Below are positions 33,894 through 41,110 of a stretch of DNA of 64,000 nucleotides, in pieces. The translations under genes and the position numbers were made by a program. Source of the stretch: an uncultured Eubacteriales bacterium (lineage in GTDB: Bacteria > Bacillota > Clostridia > Oscillospirales > Oscillospiraceae); contig CAKTSK010000004.1 of assembly GCA_934597725.1 (NCBI GenBank), positions 36,829-100,828 of the forward strand. Direction: 5' to 3'. The notes below the pieces were generated by a model. That model did not search any database and was not told where the DNA came from. It was given only the letters and a program-made list of their open reading frames with translations. Numbering within the stretch: the first letter of the stretch is position 1; each line of letters opens with the position of its first letter.

Positions 33894-34058
33894 GATAGCG
33901 CTCCATCGAGAGATACAATGGCAGTCCGACAGATCTTCTCTGGCGGCCCAGGTCGCTCCCCGGTCAGGCGCCCGGAAAACCCTTCGGCGGCGATCCCTTT
34001 CCCCGCCCCGGCCGCCTGCCGGAACATGGTGGGTACTGATGAGCGCCGCGCCTCTATC
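33894..34058 (-). promoter_or_regulatory. Lysine riboswitch (L-box)
   Basis: A 165-base leader on the minus strand has the L-box landmarks in order: GATAGAGGCGCG at the 5' end (34058 down), CATCAGTAC, GGGAAAGGGATCGCC, CGCCGAAG, TTTTCCGGGCG, CGGACTGCCATTG and TGGAGCGCTATC at the 3' end. GATAG and CTATC close helix P1. It lies between a consensus promoter and an intrinsic terminator. In this class lysine binding causes termination, so the importer should be off when lysine is plentiful. Identification is by eye; a covariance-model search would settle it. Confidence 0.92.
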
Positions 34059-34068
34059 ATTGTCCTTC

Positions 34069-34097
34069 ATTATACGAAAGCAGCCTGTCCTTGTCAA
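34069..34097 (-). promoter_or_regulatory. SigA promoter of the lysine transporter operon
   Basis: Minus strand TTGACA (34097-34092), exactly 17 bases, TATAAT (34074-34069): both hexamers match consensus perfectly. Transcription should start near 34062, a few bases before the L-box. Confidence 0.93.
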
Positions 34098-34157
34098 GGA
34101 AGCAGGCAGACGGAATCCGCCCGGTTTTTCCGGGGAAATTTGGCGCATATTGCCAAC

Positions 34158-34186
34158 CAGCCCCTCCCCGGGCAGGGGAGGGGCTG
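34158..34186 (-). terminator. Hairpin downstream of the flavin reductase
   Basis: Perfect 12-bp stem (34158-34169 with 34175-34186), loop GGGCA, nine bases after the stop at 34195. The T-tract is poor (GTTGGCAATA), so termination may be partial and may read toward the lysine promoter. Confidence 0.65.
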
Positions 34187-34194
34187 TGGATTTC

Positions 34195-34761
34195 TCAGTC
34201 CAGATACCTCCGCCCGGCCTGATAGGCCGGCCCCACGGGGCCGCCCAGCAGGCGGTAGACCCGGCGGACCCGGTCAAAGGAGAGGAACCGGGCCTTGTCT
34301 GCGTCCACCAGGCCGTCAGGGCCCAGAATGGCCTCGTCGGCGCTCATGTTGACGATCTGCCCCAGGACCCGGATGCCGCCGGGGCCGTCCTCCATGGTCT
34401 CCACCCGGCACTCCAGGGTCAGGGGGAACTCCTGGAACAGGGGCGCGTCCACAAACTCGCTCGGAAGGGGATGGAGCCCCGCCCGGGCGATCTTGTCCGG
34501 CACGTCGTAGCCGGACACCAGCCCCACATAGTCGGCCTGGGCCAGGTGGTCCAGGTCGGCAAAGCTGAGGGAGAAGGCTTTCTTGCGGCGCAGGTTCTCG
34601 GTGGTCTTGTGGTTGGGGGAGATGTTCAGCTCCACGGTGGTCTTGCCCACCAGAGTGCCCCAGCCCACGTTCATGGCGTCGGGGACCCCGGCCTCGTCAT
34701 AGGTGCCGACGATCAGCACCGGCTGGGGATAAAACCCCACGGTATCAAAATTCTTTCGCAT
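34195..34761 (-). CDS. Flavin reductase family protein (FMN-binding split barrel)
   Basis: 188 residues. The N-terminus FYPQPVLIVGTYDEAGVPDAMNVGWGTLVG and the SPNHKTTENLRRKKAFSLSFAD stretch match small flavoproteins of the flavin reductase/FMN-binding split-barrel family. Last gene of a five-gene minus operon and 22 bases after the enoate reductase-like gene. It may supply or exchange electrons for that flavoenzyme, but family members vary widely in substrate. Confidence 0.85.
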   Translation of the reverse strand: MRKNFDTVGFYPQPVLIVGTYDEAGVPDAMNVGWGTLVGKTTVELNISPNHKTTENLRRKKAFSLSFADLDHLAQADYVGLVSGYDVPDKIARAGLHPLPSEFVDAPLFQEFPLTLECRVETMEDGPGGIRVLGQIVNMSADEAILGPDGLVDADKARFLSFDRVRRVYRLLGGPVGPAYQAGRRYLD

Positions 34762-34783
34762 GGTCGTGCCTCCTTGTGTTGTC

Positions 34784-36763
34784 TTACAGCTGCCGCCCGA
34801 CGGTGTAGGCGGTGGCGATGGCGGTCATCACGCTGCCCACCTTGCTGCCGTCGCCCACCTGGTAGACGGCGATGCCGCTGCCCGCCAGCCCGTCGGCCAG
34901 AGAGGGGCGGGGGGTGAAGCCCACGGCCAGGACGATGTGGTCGGCGGGGCAGGCTTCCTCCCCGTCGGTCCCCTGGACCACCGCTCCGTCGGCGGTGACC
35001 CGGGCCAGCCGGCGGCCGGTCTTGACCGTGACCCCGGCCTCGTCCAGCAGGTCCCGCAGCATGGAGGCATTCATCTCCGGCACGGGGATGCCCGAGGAGA
35101 GCAGGTCCGGCAGGGCTTCCACCAGGGTGACCTGCTTGCCCTCCCGGGCAAAGCCCAGGGCGGTCTCGCAGCCCACCAGACCGCCGCCCACGACCACCAC
35201 CCGCTGGCCGGCCAGCCCGGGGCCGGTGAGGGCGGTGACGCAGTCGATCACCTTTCCGTCCTCGATGCCCGGCACCGGGGGGATCGTGGGGGCCGCGCCC
35301 ACGGCCAGGACCACTGCGTCCGGCCGGCGGTCCCGGATGTCCTGGCTGGTGAGGGCGGCGCCGGTCTCCACCGTCACCCCCAGCTTGTCCAGCTGGCGCT
35401 GGTACCAGGCGTTGAGTTCGTTCAGCTCGGCCTTGAAGTCGTGGGCCCCGGCGGGGATCAGGTTGCCGCCCAGGGCCGCGCCGGCCTCGCCCAGGGTCAC
35501 GGTGTGGCCCCGCAGGGCGGCGCACCGGGCGGCTTCCATGCCGGCCACGCCGCCGCCCACCACCAGGACGTTCTTCTGCTCCAGGGCGGGGGTGAGGGGG
35601 AAGGTGGCCTCCCGGGCGGCCTGGGGATTCACCGCGCAGCCTGCCCGCCGGCCGATCTTCAGCGCGCCGATGCAGCCCTGGTTGCAGCCGATGCAGGGGC
35701 GGATGTCCTGGGGACAGCCCATGGCCACCTTCTGGGGATAGGCCGGGTCGGCCAGGGAGGGCCGGCCCAGCACCACGGCGTCCAGCTTCCCCTCGGCGAT
35801 GGCCTGAGCGGCCAGATCAGGGTCGTTCATCCGCCCGCCGCAGAGAACGGGGATCTTCACCACGGCCTTGCAGGCGGCGGCCAGGTCGATGACCCGGCCC
35901 TTTTCCATGTAGCAGGGGGGCGCGGCGTAGTAGAAGGAGTCGTACTGGCCAAAGTCCACGCTGAGGAAGTCGTAGCCGTAGGCTTCCAGCCGCTGGGCGA
36001 TGGTCAGCCCTTCCTCCAACGTCCGGCCCACCTCGTCCTCGCCGTGGAGGGAGGGGTGGTTGTAGCCCTTGATGTAGGATTTCAGCGCCAGACGCATGGA
36101 CACCACGAAGTCCTTGCCACAGGCGGCTTTGACCCCTTCCAGGATCTCCCGGGCGCAGCGCAGGCGGTTTTCCAGGTCCCCGCCGTATTCGTCGGTGCGG
36201 TGGTTCATGAAGGTCATGGCAAACTGGTCCAGCAGATAGCCCCAGTGCATGGCGTGGACCTCGATGCCGGGGAAGCCGCACTGCTTGAGCAGGACCGCCG
36301 TGGCGATCATCTGGTCGATCTTCTGGCGGATCTGGTCCTTTGTCAGGGCGGGGGCCAGCCGGGCGGGGTCGTGGTAATAGGGGATCTGGGAGGGACAGAA
36401 GCACCCCGGGGCGTTGCGGCCATAGCCCATGGACACCTGGGGGAGCATTTTAGCGCCGTAGGCGTCCAGCCGTTCCAGCAGCTCCACGGCGGTGCGCTGG
36501 AAGGTCTTGGGGGCTTTCAGGGGCTGCTTGCTGTCCAGAGGGTGGACCGGGTCCACCAGCACGTCGGGGTGGAAGGCCCCGGTGTAGAGCAGGCCGAAGC
36601 CGCCCTTGGCCCGGGCCTCGAAGTAGGCCAGCCCATCGGGAGAGAACTCCCCGAAGGGGCCTTGGAGAGAGGGCAGGGTGAGGGGGCCGGCACAGAAGCG
36701 GTTCTTGATGGTCAGGGACCCCAGCCGCAGAGGCTGCAGCAGGGGGGCGTGGATGAATGTCAT
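34784..36763 (-). CDS. FAD/FMN/4Fe-4S NADH:flavin oxidoreductase (2-enoate/2,4-dienoyl-CoA reductase type)
   Basis: 659 residues, full-length member of the fused old-yellow-enzyme family. An FMN TIM barrel (residues 1-340 or so) is followed by an Fe-S motif (PCIGCNQGCIGALKIGRRAGC) and FAD- and NAD(H)-binding Rossmann folds (VLVVGGGVAGMEAARCAALRGH and VVVVGGGLVGCETALGFAREG). Such enzymes reduce C=C bonds of enoates, enals or dienoyl-CoA esters; BaiCD-type steroid reductases are relatives. The start at 36763 overlaps the M19 gene end by 4 bases, with GGAGG upstream. The substrate cannot be deduced. Confidence 0.88.
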   Translation of the reverse strand: MTFIHAPLLQPLRLGSLTIKNRFCAGPLTLPSLQGPFGEFSPDGLAYFEARAKGGFGLLYTGAFHPDVLVDPVHPLDSKQPLKAPKTFQRTAVELLERLDAYGAKMLPQVSMGYGRNAPGCFCPSQIPYYHDPARLAPALTKDQIRQKIDQMIATAVLLKQCGFPGIEVHAMHWGYLLDQFAMTFMNHRTDEYGGDLENRLRCAREILEGVKAACGKDFVVSMRLALKSYIKGYNHPSLHGEDEVGRTLEEGLTIAQRLEAYGYDFLSVDFGQYDSFYYAAPPCYMEKGRVIDLAAACKAVVKIPVLCGGRMNDPDLAAQAIAEGKLDAVVLGRPSLADPAYPQKVAMGCPQDIRPCIGCNQGCIGALKIGRRAGCAVNPQAAREATFPLTPALEQKNVLVVGGGVAGMEAARCAALRGHTVTLGEAGAALGGNLIPAGAHDFKAELNELNAWYQRQLDKLGVTVETGAALTSQDIRDRRPDAVVLAVGAAPTIPPVPGIEDGKVIDCVTALTGPGLAGQRVVVVGGGLVGCETALGFAREGKQVTLVEALPDLLSSGIPVPEMNASMLRDLLDEAGVTVKTGRRLARVTADGAVVQGTDGEEACPADHIVLAVGFTPRPSLADGLAGSGIAVYQVGDGSKVGSVMTAIATAYTVGRQL

Positions 36764-37785
36764 GGGGAAACCTCCTTGTTCAGTGGTGGGGCAGACAGGG
36801 TCCGCCGGAAAAAGTCCCAGGCGTTTTGCCAGCACACGGCCTCGATCTCCCGGTCGGAAAAGCCCGCCCGGTCCATGGCGGCGGTCAGCCGGTCCAGGTG
36901 GCCGGCGTCCCCCAGCTCCAGGGGGCAGTCGATGCCGTCGAAGTCCGAGCCAAGGGCCACGGCCTCCGGTCCGGCGGTGTCCAGCAGGTGGCGGATGTGC
37001 CGGAGCAGGTCGTCCAGGCGGCTGGTCTGGTGGGGACCCAGAAAGCCCGCGTAGAAATTCACCCCCACCAGACACCCCCGGTCGCCCAAGGCCCGGAGCA
37101 TGTCGTCGGTGAGGTTCCGCGGGTGGTCCCACAGGGCCCGGCAGCAGGAGTGGCTGGCCAGGAAGGGCTTTTTGGCCAGCCGGCACACGTCCCAGAACCC
37201 CTCGTCCCCCAGGTGGGACACGTCGGGGAGCATCCCCAGGGTCTCCATCTCGGCCAGAAAGGCCCGGCCGGTCTCCGTCAGCCCGCCGGGCTGGCCGTTG
37301 GGGAAGCCCAGCTGGTTGGGGTGGTTCCAGGTGAGGGTGAGCATTCGGACCCCCAGCCGGTACAAGGTCCGCAGCAGGGGCAGCTGGCCCCGGCACACGC
37401 CGCCCTCCTCCACGGCCAGCAGGCAGGCGAGCCTGCCCTCCCGGCGAGCGGCCTCCATGTCCTGAAAGGACAGGACGGGGCGGGCCAGGTCGGCGTTCTG
37501 CGCCAGCTCCTGCCAGTAGAGGTCGGCCAGGGTGAGGACCTCCTCCAGCGGGTCGGCCGCCCGGTGGGCCATGGACCGGGCGTAGAGGTCCTCCGGGTTT
37601 CCGGCGGGGGCGGGGGAGAGGTTCACAAACAGGGCAAAGGTTTGCAGCAGCGCGCCGCTCTGCCGCAGGGCTTCCAGAGACAAGTGGCCTCCGGGGGTCC
37701 CCCGGCGCAGGTCGCCGGGCAGGCCCGCCCGGCGAGCGGCCAGCAGACGGGCCACGGTGTCACAGTGCAGGTCGAGAAAGGGCAT
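36760..37785 (-). CDS. Membrane dipeptidase family (peptidase M19)
   Basis: 341 residues. Zinc-site and fold motifs of renal dipeptidase are present: DLHCDTV near the N-terminus, EGGVCRG, LPDVSHLGDEGFWD, ASHSCCRAL and ALGSDFDGID. Enzymes hydrolyse dipeptides including those with D-residues. Soluble here, with no signal peptide seen. The ATG at 37785 is nine bases from AAGGAG; a GTG at 37794 overlaps the ribosome site. It lies between the peptide-type ABC ATPases and the enoate reductase. Confidence 0.9.
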   Translation of the reverse strand: MPFLDLHCDTVARLLAARRAGLPGDLRRGTPGGHLSLEALRQSGALLQTFALFVNLSPAPAGNPEDLYARSMAHRAADPLEEVLTLADLYWQELAQNADLARPVLSFQDMEAARREGRLACLLAVEEGGVCRGQLPLLRTLYRLGVRMLTLTWNHPNQLGFPNGQPGGLTETGRAFLAEMETLGMLPDVSHLGDEGFWDVCRLAKKPFLASHSCCRALWDHPRNLTDDMLRALGDRGCLVGVNFYAGFLGPHQTSRLDDLLRHIRHLLDTAGPEAVALGSDFDGIDCPLELGDAGHLDRLTAAMDRAGFSDREIEAVCWQNAWDFFRRTLSAPPLNKEVSP

Positions 37786-37797
37786 GGACAGCACTCC

Positions 37798-38757
37798 TTA
37801 TGGTTCTTCCAGGGGGAAGTGACAGGCGACCCGGTGGTCTCCGGTCCCCGTCAGGGCGGGGACCTCCTGGGCGCAGCGGGCCTGGGCATAGGGACAGCGG
37901 GTGCGGAAGGGACAGCCGGAGGGCGGGTCCACGGGGCTGGGCAGCTCGCCGGAGAGCAGGTCCTCGCCCTGGCTGCGCCGGGTGGGGTCCGGCCGGGGGA
38001 CCGCCGCCAGCAGGAACCTGGTGTAGGGGTGGCGGGGGGCGGCGAAGAGGGTCTTGGTGGGGCCGAGCTCGCACACCCGCCCCAGGAACATGACGCACAC
38101 CCGGCCGGCGCTGTGGCGGACCACCCCCAGGTCGTGGGAGATGAGCACATAGGTCAGCCCCCGGGCCTGCTGTAAGTCGGCCAGCAGGTTCAGGACCTGG
38201 GCCTGGACGGAGACATCCAGGGCCGACACCGGCTCGTCGCAGACGATCAGCCGGGGGGAGAGGGCCAGGGCCCGGGCGATGCCGATGCGCTGGCGCTGGC
38301 CGCCGGAGAGGGCGTGGGGGTGGCGGTCCAGCAGGGCCGGGGACAGCCCCACCTGGTCCAGCAGGGCGGCGCACCGGTCGGGCAGCTCCCGGCGGGGGCA
38401 GAGGCCGTGCAGGCGCAGCGGCTCGGCCAGGACCTGGGCCACGGTCCAGCGGGGGTTGAGGGCGGCGGCGGCGTCCTGAAAGACCATCTGCATCTGGGGG
38501 CGCAGGGCCCGCAGGGCCGCCGGGGAGAGCCGGGCCAGGTCCTGCCCGTCAAAGAGGACCTGCCCCTGGGTGGGGGCCAGCAGCCCCAGCAGCAGCCGGC
38601 CCAGGGTGCTTTTGCCGCAGCCGGATTCCCCCACCAGGGCCAGGGTCTCCCCCTGGGTCACGGTGAGGTCCACCTGAGACACGGCGTGGAGGACGGCGTG
38701 CCGGTCCTTGACGGGGAAGGTTTTGGACAGGCCCTTGGCCTGGAGCAGCGGGGTCAT
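37798..38757 (-). CDS. Oligopeptide-type ABC transporter ATP-binding protein (OppF/DppF)
   Basis: 319 residues. GESGCGKSTLGRLLLGL (Walker A), VFQDAAAALNPRWTV (Q-loop), LSGGQRQRIGIARALAL (signature), LIVCDEP (Walker B; Cys before Asp is common) and VLISHDLGVV are present, with the C-terminal oligopeptide domain (CPFRTRCPYAQARCAQEVP). It overlaps the OppD-type gene by 4 bases. No matching permease or binding protein gene lies in the operon, so the membrane partners must be elsewhere. Confidence 0.9.
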   Translation of the reverse strand: MTPLLQAKGLSKTFPVKDRHAVLHAVSQVDLTVTQGETLALVGESGCGKSTLGRLLLGLLAPTQGQVLFDGQDLARLSPAALRALRPQMQMVFQDAAAALNPRWTVAQVLAEPLRLHGLCPRRELPDRCAALLDQVGLSPALLDRHPHALSGGQRQRIGIARALALSPRLIVCDEPVSALDVSVQAQVLNLLADLQQARGLTYVLISHDLGVVRHSAGRVCVMFLGRVCELGPTKTLFAAPRHPYTRFLLAAVPRPDPTRRSQGEDLLSGELPSPVDPPSGCPFRTRCPYAQARCAQEVPALTGTGDHRVACHFPLEEP

Positions 38758-39725
38758 GGGGTCACCTCCCGGAAGCAGCGGACCAGATGGCCCTCCCCCC
38801 GGTCGGTCAGGGGGGGCATGGCCTGGGCGCATTCCGGCCCGGCCCAGGCGCACCGGGGGCAGAAGCGGCAGCCCGGCGGCGGGTCGGCCAGGTCGGGGAC
38901 CACGCCGGGGATGGTGTCCAGCCGCTCCTGCTCCGTTTCCAGAGAGGGAATGGCCCGGAGCAGGCCCAGGGTGTAGGGGTGCCGGGGGGCGGCGAAGAGG
39001 GAAAAGGTCTCGGCGGCCTCCACGATCTGGCCGGCGTACATCACATAGACCAGGTCGCACACCTGGGCCACCACCCCCATGTTGTGGGTGATGAGGAGGA
39101 CGGCGGTGCCGTGGTCCCGGCGCAGCTGGTCCATGAGGCGCAGGATCTGGGCCTGGATGGTGCCGTCCAGGGCGGTGGTGGGCTCGTCGGCGATGAGCAG
39201 CTGGGGGTGGCAGGCCATGGCCATGGCGATCATCACCCGCTGGCGCTGGCCGCCGGAGAGCTGGCGGGGGTAGGCGTCGTACCGGGCCGCCGGGTCGGGG
39301 ATGCCCACCTGGCGGAAGAGGCCGATGGTCTGCTGCCGGGCCTGGGGCCGGGTCAGCCCCCGGTGCAGGCGCAGGACCTCCGCCACCTGCCGCCCCACGG
39401 AATAGACAGGGTTGAGGGAGGTCATGGGGTCCTGAAAGATCATGGCCATGCGGTCGCCCCGCAGCTTGCGCCACGCCTTGGGGGAGAGGGTCAGCAGGTC
39501 CTGCCCGGCAAAGCAGAGCCGGCCCTCCAGCACCCGGCCGGGGGGCGGCAGCAGGCCCATCACCGACAGGGCGGTGACGCTCTTGCCGCAGCCGGACTCC
39601 CCCACCAGCCCCACGATGGTCCCGTGGGGGACGGTGAGGTCCACGCCGTCCACGGCGGTTACCAGCCCCGTCCGGCCGGGGAAGGCGGCCCGCAGGCCGC
39701 GGATGGCCAGGGTGGGTTCTTCCAT
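38754..39725 (-). CDS. Oligopeptide-type ABC transporter ATP-binding protein (OppD/DppD)
   Basis: 323 residues. GESGCGKSVTALSVMGLLP, IFQDPMTSLNPVYSVGRQ, LSGGQRQRVMIAMAMA, LLIADEPTTALD and LLITHNMGVVAQ are the OppD landmarks, plus the Cys-rich C-terminal segment (CRFCPRCAWAGPECAQAMP). The ATG at 39725 has GGAGGCGGAG upstream; an in-frame TTG at 39746 is less likely. First gene of the five-gene operon oppD-oppF-M19-enoate reductase-flavin reductase. Confidence 0.9.
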   Translation of the reverse strand: MEEPTLAIRGLRAAFPGRTGLVTAVDGVDLTVPHGTIVGLVGESGCGKSVTALSVMGLLPPPGRVLEGRLCFAGQDLLTLSPKAWRKLRGDRMAMIFQDPMTSLNPVYSVGRQVAEVLRLHRGLTRPQARQQTIGLFRQVGIPDPAARYDAYPRQLSGGQRQRVMIAMAMACHPQLLIADEPTTALDGTIQAQILRLMDQLRRDHGTAVLLITHNMGVVAQVCDLVYVMYAGQIVEAAETFSLFAAPRHPYTLGLLRAIPSLETEQERLDTIPGVVPDLADPPPGCRFCPRCAWAGPECAQAMPPLTDRGEGHLVRCFREVTP

Positions 39726-39772
39726 GGTCTCCGCCTCCGTTTCCAAAGAAATTTGTATGAGGATACGGGCTC

Positions 39773-39801
39773 AGTGTATCACACCTGACCGTTGGGGGCA
39801 A
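39773..39801 (-). promoter_or_regulatory. Candidate promoter of the oppD operon
   Basis: Minus strand TTGCCC (39801-39796), 17 bases, TACACT (39778-39773), about 48 bases before the oppD start. Moderate match; no other good pair is seen between the tRNA and oppD. Confidence 0.45.
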
Positions 39802-39804
39802 CAA

Positions 39805-39835
39805 AAAAGGCACCTGCTGCAAGCAGATGCCTTTT
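39805..39835 (-). terminator. Terminator of tRNA-Gly
   Basis: Fourteen-bp stem (39805-39818 with 39822-39835, one G-U pair) and, on the minus strand, a run of six T. It starts three bases after the tRNA CCA end. Confidence 0.9.
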
Positions 39836-39837
39836 CA

Positions 39838-39911
39838 TGGAGCAGGTAAAGGGAGTCGAACCCTCCTATCAAGCTTGGGAAGCTTGCGTTCTACCGATGA
39901 ACTATACCTGC
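39838..39911 (-). tRNA. tRNA-Gly (anticodon CCC)
   Basis: Minus-strand cloverleaf: acceptor GCAGGTA/TACCTGC, anticodon arm CAAGC-TTCCCAA-GCTTG with anticodon CCC (reads GGG), TpsiC arm GAGGGTTCGACTCCC, discriminator T and encoded CCA (39840-39838). It is a single tRNA gene with its own terminator. No integrase or repeated tRNA end is beside it. The following gap 39912-40134 holds no gene; it contains an imperfect direct repeat near 40018 and 40087. Confidence 0.97.
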
Positions 39912-40134
39912 GGGAAAACTTCGCTTAGTATACCACGGGTGGGAGAAAAAGGCAAGAGGGAATTTTGTCGCACCCCCAAAAAATTTCCCCGCCGGGCACC
40001 CCCGCCCTGCCGGGACAATAGAATGGTCTGTCAAACGTCGCGTCGGGCGGGTCCGCCCCCTGTGGTGGCGAACCCACGGGGCAGCGCATAGAATGGGTCG
40101 GCCAACGTGCCAGTTTGATGAAGGAGGTAATCCC

Positions 40135-41028
40135 ATGAATGAACGGGTTGTACCCGGCCCCGTGCAGGATGGCTGCGGGATCCGGGAGGCCGTGTGTATC
40201 CATACCAAAAAGATCTACGACAGCTGCCGGGATAAGGACTGCATCGAGGACCTGCGGGTGTATCCCACCCGCGCCTCCCAGGCGGTCATCGACCGGGCGC
40301 TGAGTATGCGGGGCGGCCGGGCGGAGCTGCTGCAGGCCTACATCGACGTAGAGCCTGCCAGCTATAACCGGGGCTTTTTCAGCGTGGATATCCGCTACTA
40401 CTACCGCGTCACCGCCGAGGCCTTTGTGGGCGGCTCCCGCCCGGCGGAGGTCAGCGGCCTGGCGGTGTTCGACAAGCGGGTGCTGCTCTTCGGCAGCGAG
40501 GGCAACGCCAAGATCTTCACCTCCCGCCTGCGGCCCCAGGGGCCGGACTGCCAGGGCCTGGGCCGGACCAACCTGCCCGAGGCCGTGGTGGAGGCGGTGG
40601 ACCCCATCGTGCTGAGCCTGAAGCTGCTGGACCCCTGCGACCTGGTCTGCCCGCCCCCCTGCGGGCCGGTCTGTCCGCCGCCCCCCTCCTGCGGGTGCTG
40701 CGCGGAGAACGAGCTGACCGAGATCCCCCCGTGCATCAGCGCCTGCTTCGACTGTGAGCTGGCCTTCGACGGCGGCTGCCGGCGGCTGTATGTGACCCTG
40801 GGGCAGTTCTCCATGGTCCGGCTGGAGCGGGACTCCCAGCTGCTCATCCCCATGTACGACTACTGTATGCCCACCCGGGAGTGCGCCGGCGGCGACGAGG
40901 ACGGCGACGAAGATCCCTGCGAGATCTTCCGGCAGATCCGGTTCCCCGTGGGCGAGTTCTTCCCGCCCAGCACCCTGCCGGGCATGGCGGAAGAGGAGGA
41001 GGCCCCTGCCGGCGGCTGCTGCCGCTGA
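40135..41028 (+). CDS. Cysteine-rich protein of unknown function
   Basis: 297 residues, no signal peptide or membrane helix seen. N-terminal part: CIHTKKIYDSCRDKDCIEDLRVYPT and a beta-rich region (YYYRVTAEAFVG, VLLFGSEGNAKIFTSRL). The middle is Cys/Pro-rich (CDLVCPPPCGPVCPPPPSCGCCAEN) and the end is acidic and closes with CCR. I do not recognise a named family. The composition, with many Cys and a compact beta region, is like proteins of spore surface layers (inference). AAGGAGGTAA fixes the ATG at 40135. A CATAGAAT element at 40087-40094 resembles -10 boxes of sporulation sigma factors, weakly. Confidence 0.8.
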   Translation: MNERVVPGPVQDGCGIREAVCIHTKKIYDSCRDKDCIEDLRVYPTRASQAVIDRALSMRGGRAELLQAYIDVEPASYNRGFFSVDIRYYYRVTAEAFVGGSRPAEVSGLAVFDKRVLLFGSEGNAKIFTSRLRPQGPDCQGLGRTNLPEAVVEAVDPIVLSLKLLDPCDLVCPPPCGPVCPPPPSCGCCAENELTEIPPCISACFDCELAFDGGCRRLYVTLGQFSMVRLERDSQLLIPMYDYCMPTRECAGGDEDGDEDPCEIFRQIRFPVGEFFPPSTLPGMAEEEEAPAGGCCR

Positions 41029-41053
41029 GGCGCGTGTCCCCGCAAAACAAGAT

Positions 41054-41096
41054 CGCCCCCCCGGACCGGCGCATGGGCGCGCCGGTCCGGGGGGCG
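41054..41096 (+). terminator. Bidirectional GC-rich terminator
   Basis: Near-perfect 18-bp stem (41054-41072 with 41079-41096, one bulged C) between the convergent Cys-rich gene and the 5'-nucleotidase. T-tract weak (TCTGTTGT) on the plus side. Confidence 0.75.
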
Positions 41097-41110
41097 TCTG
41101 TTGTGGGGGG

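Noticed and set aside
39838..39911. tRNA-Gly as a possible integration site.
   Set aside because: No integrase next to it and no second copy of its 3' end found by eye in the window.
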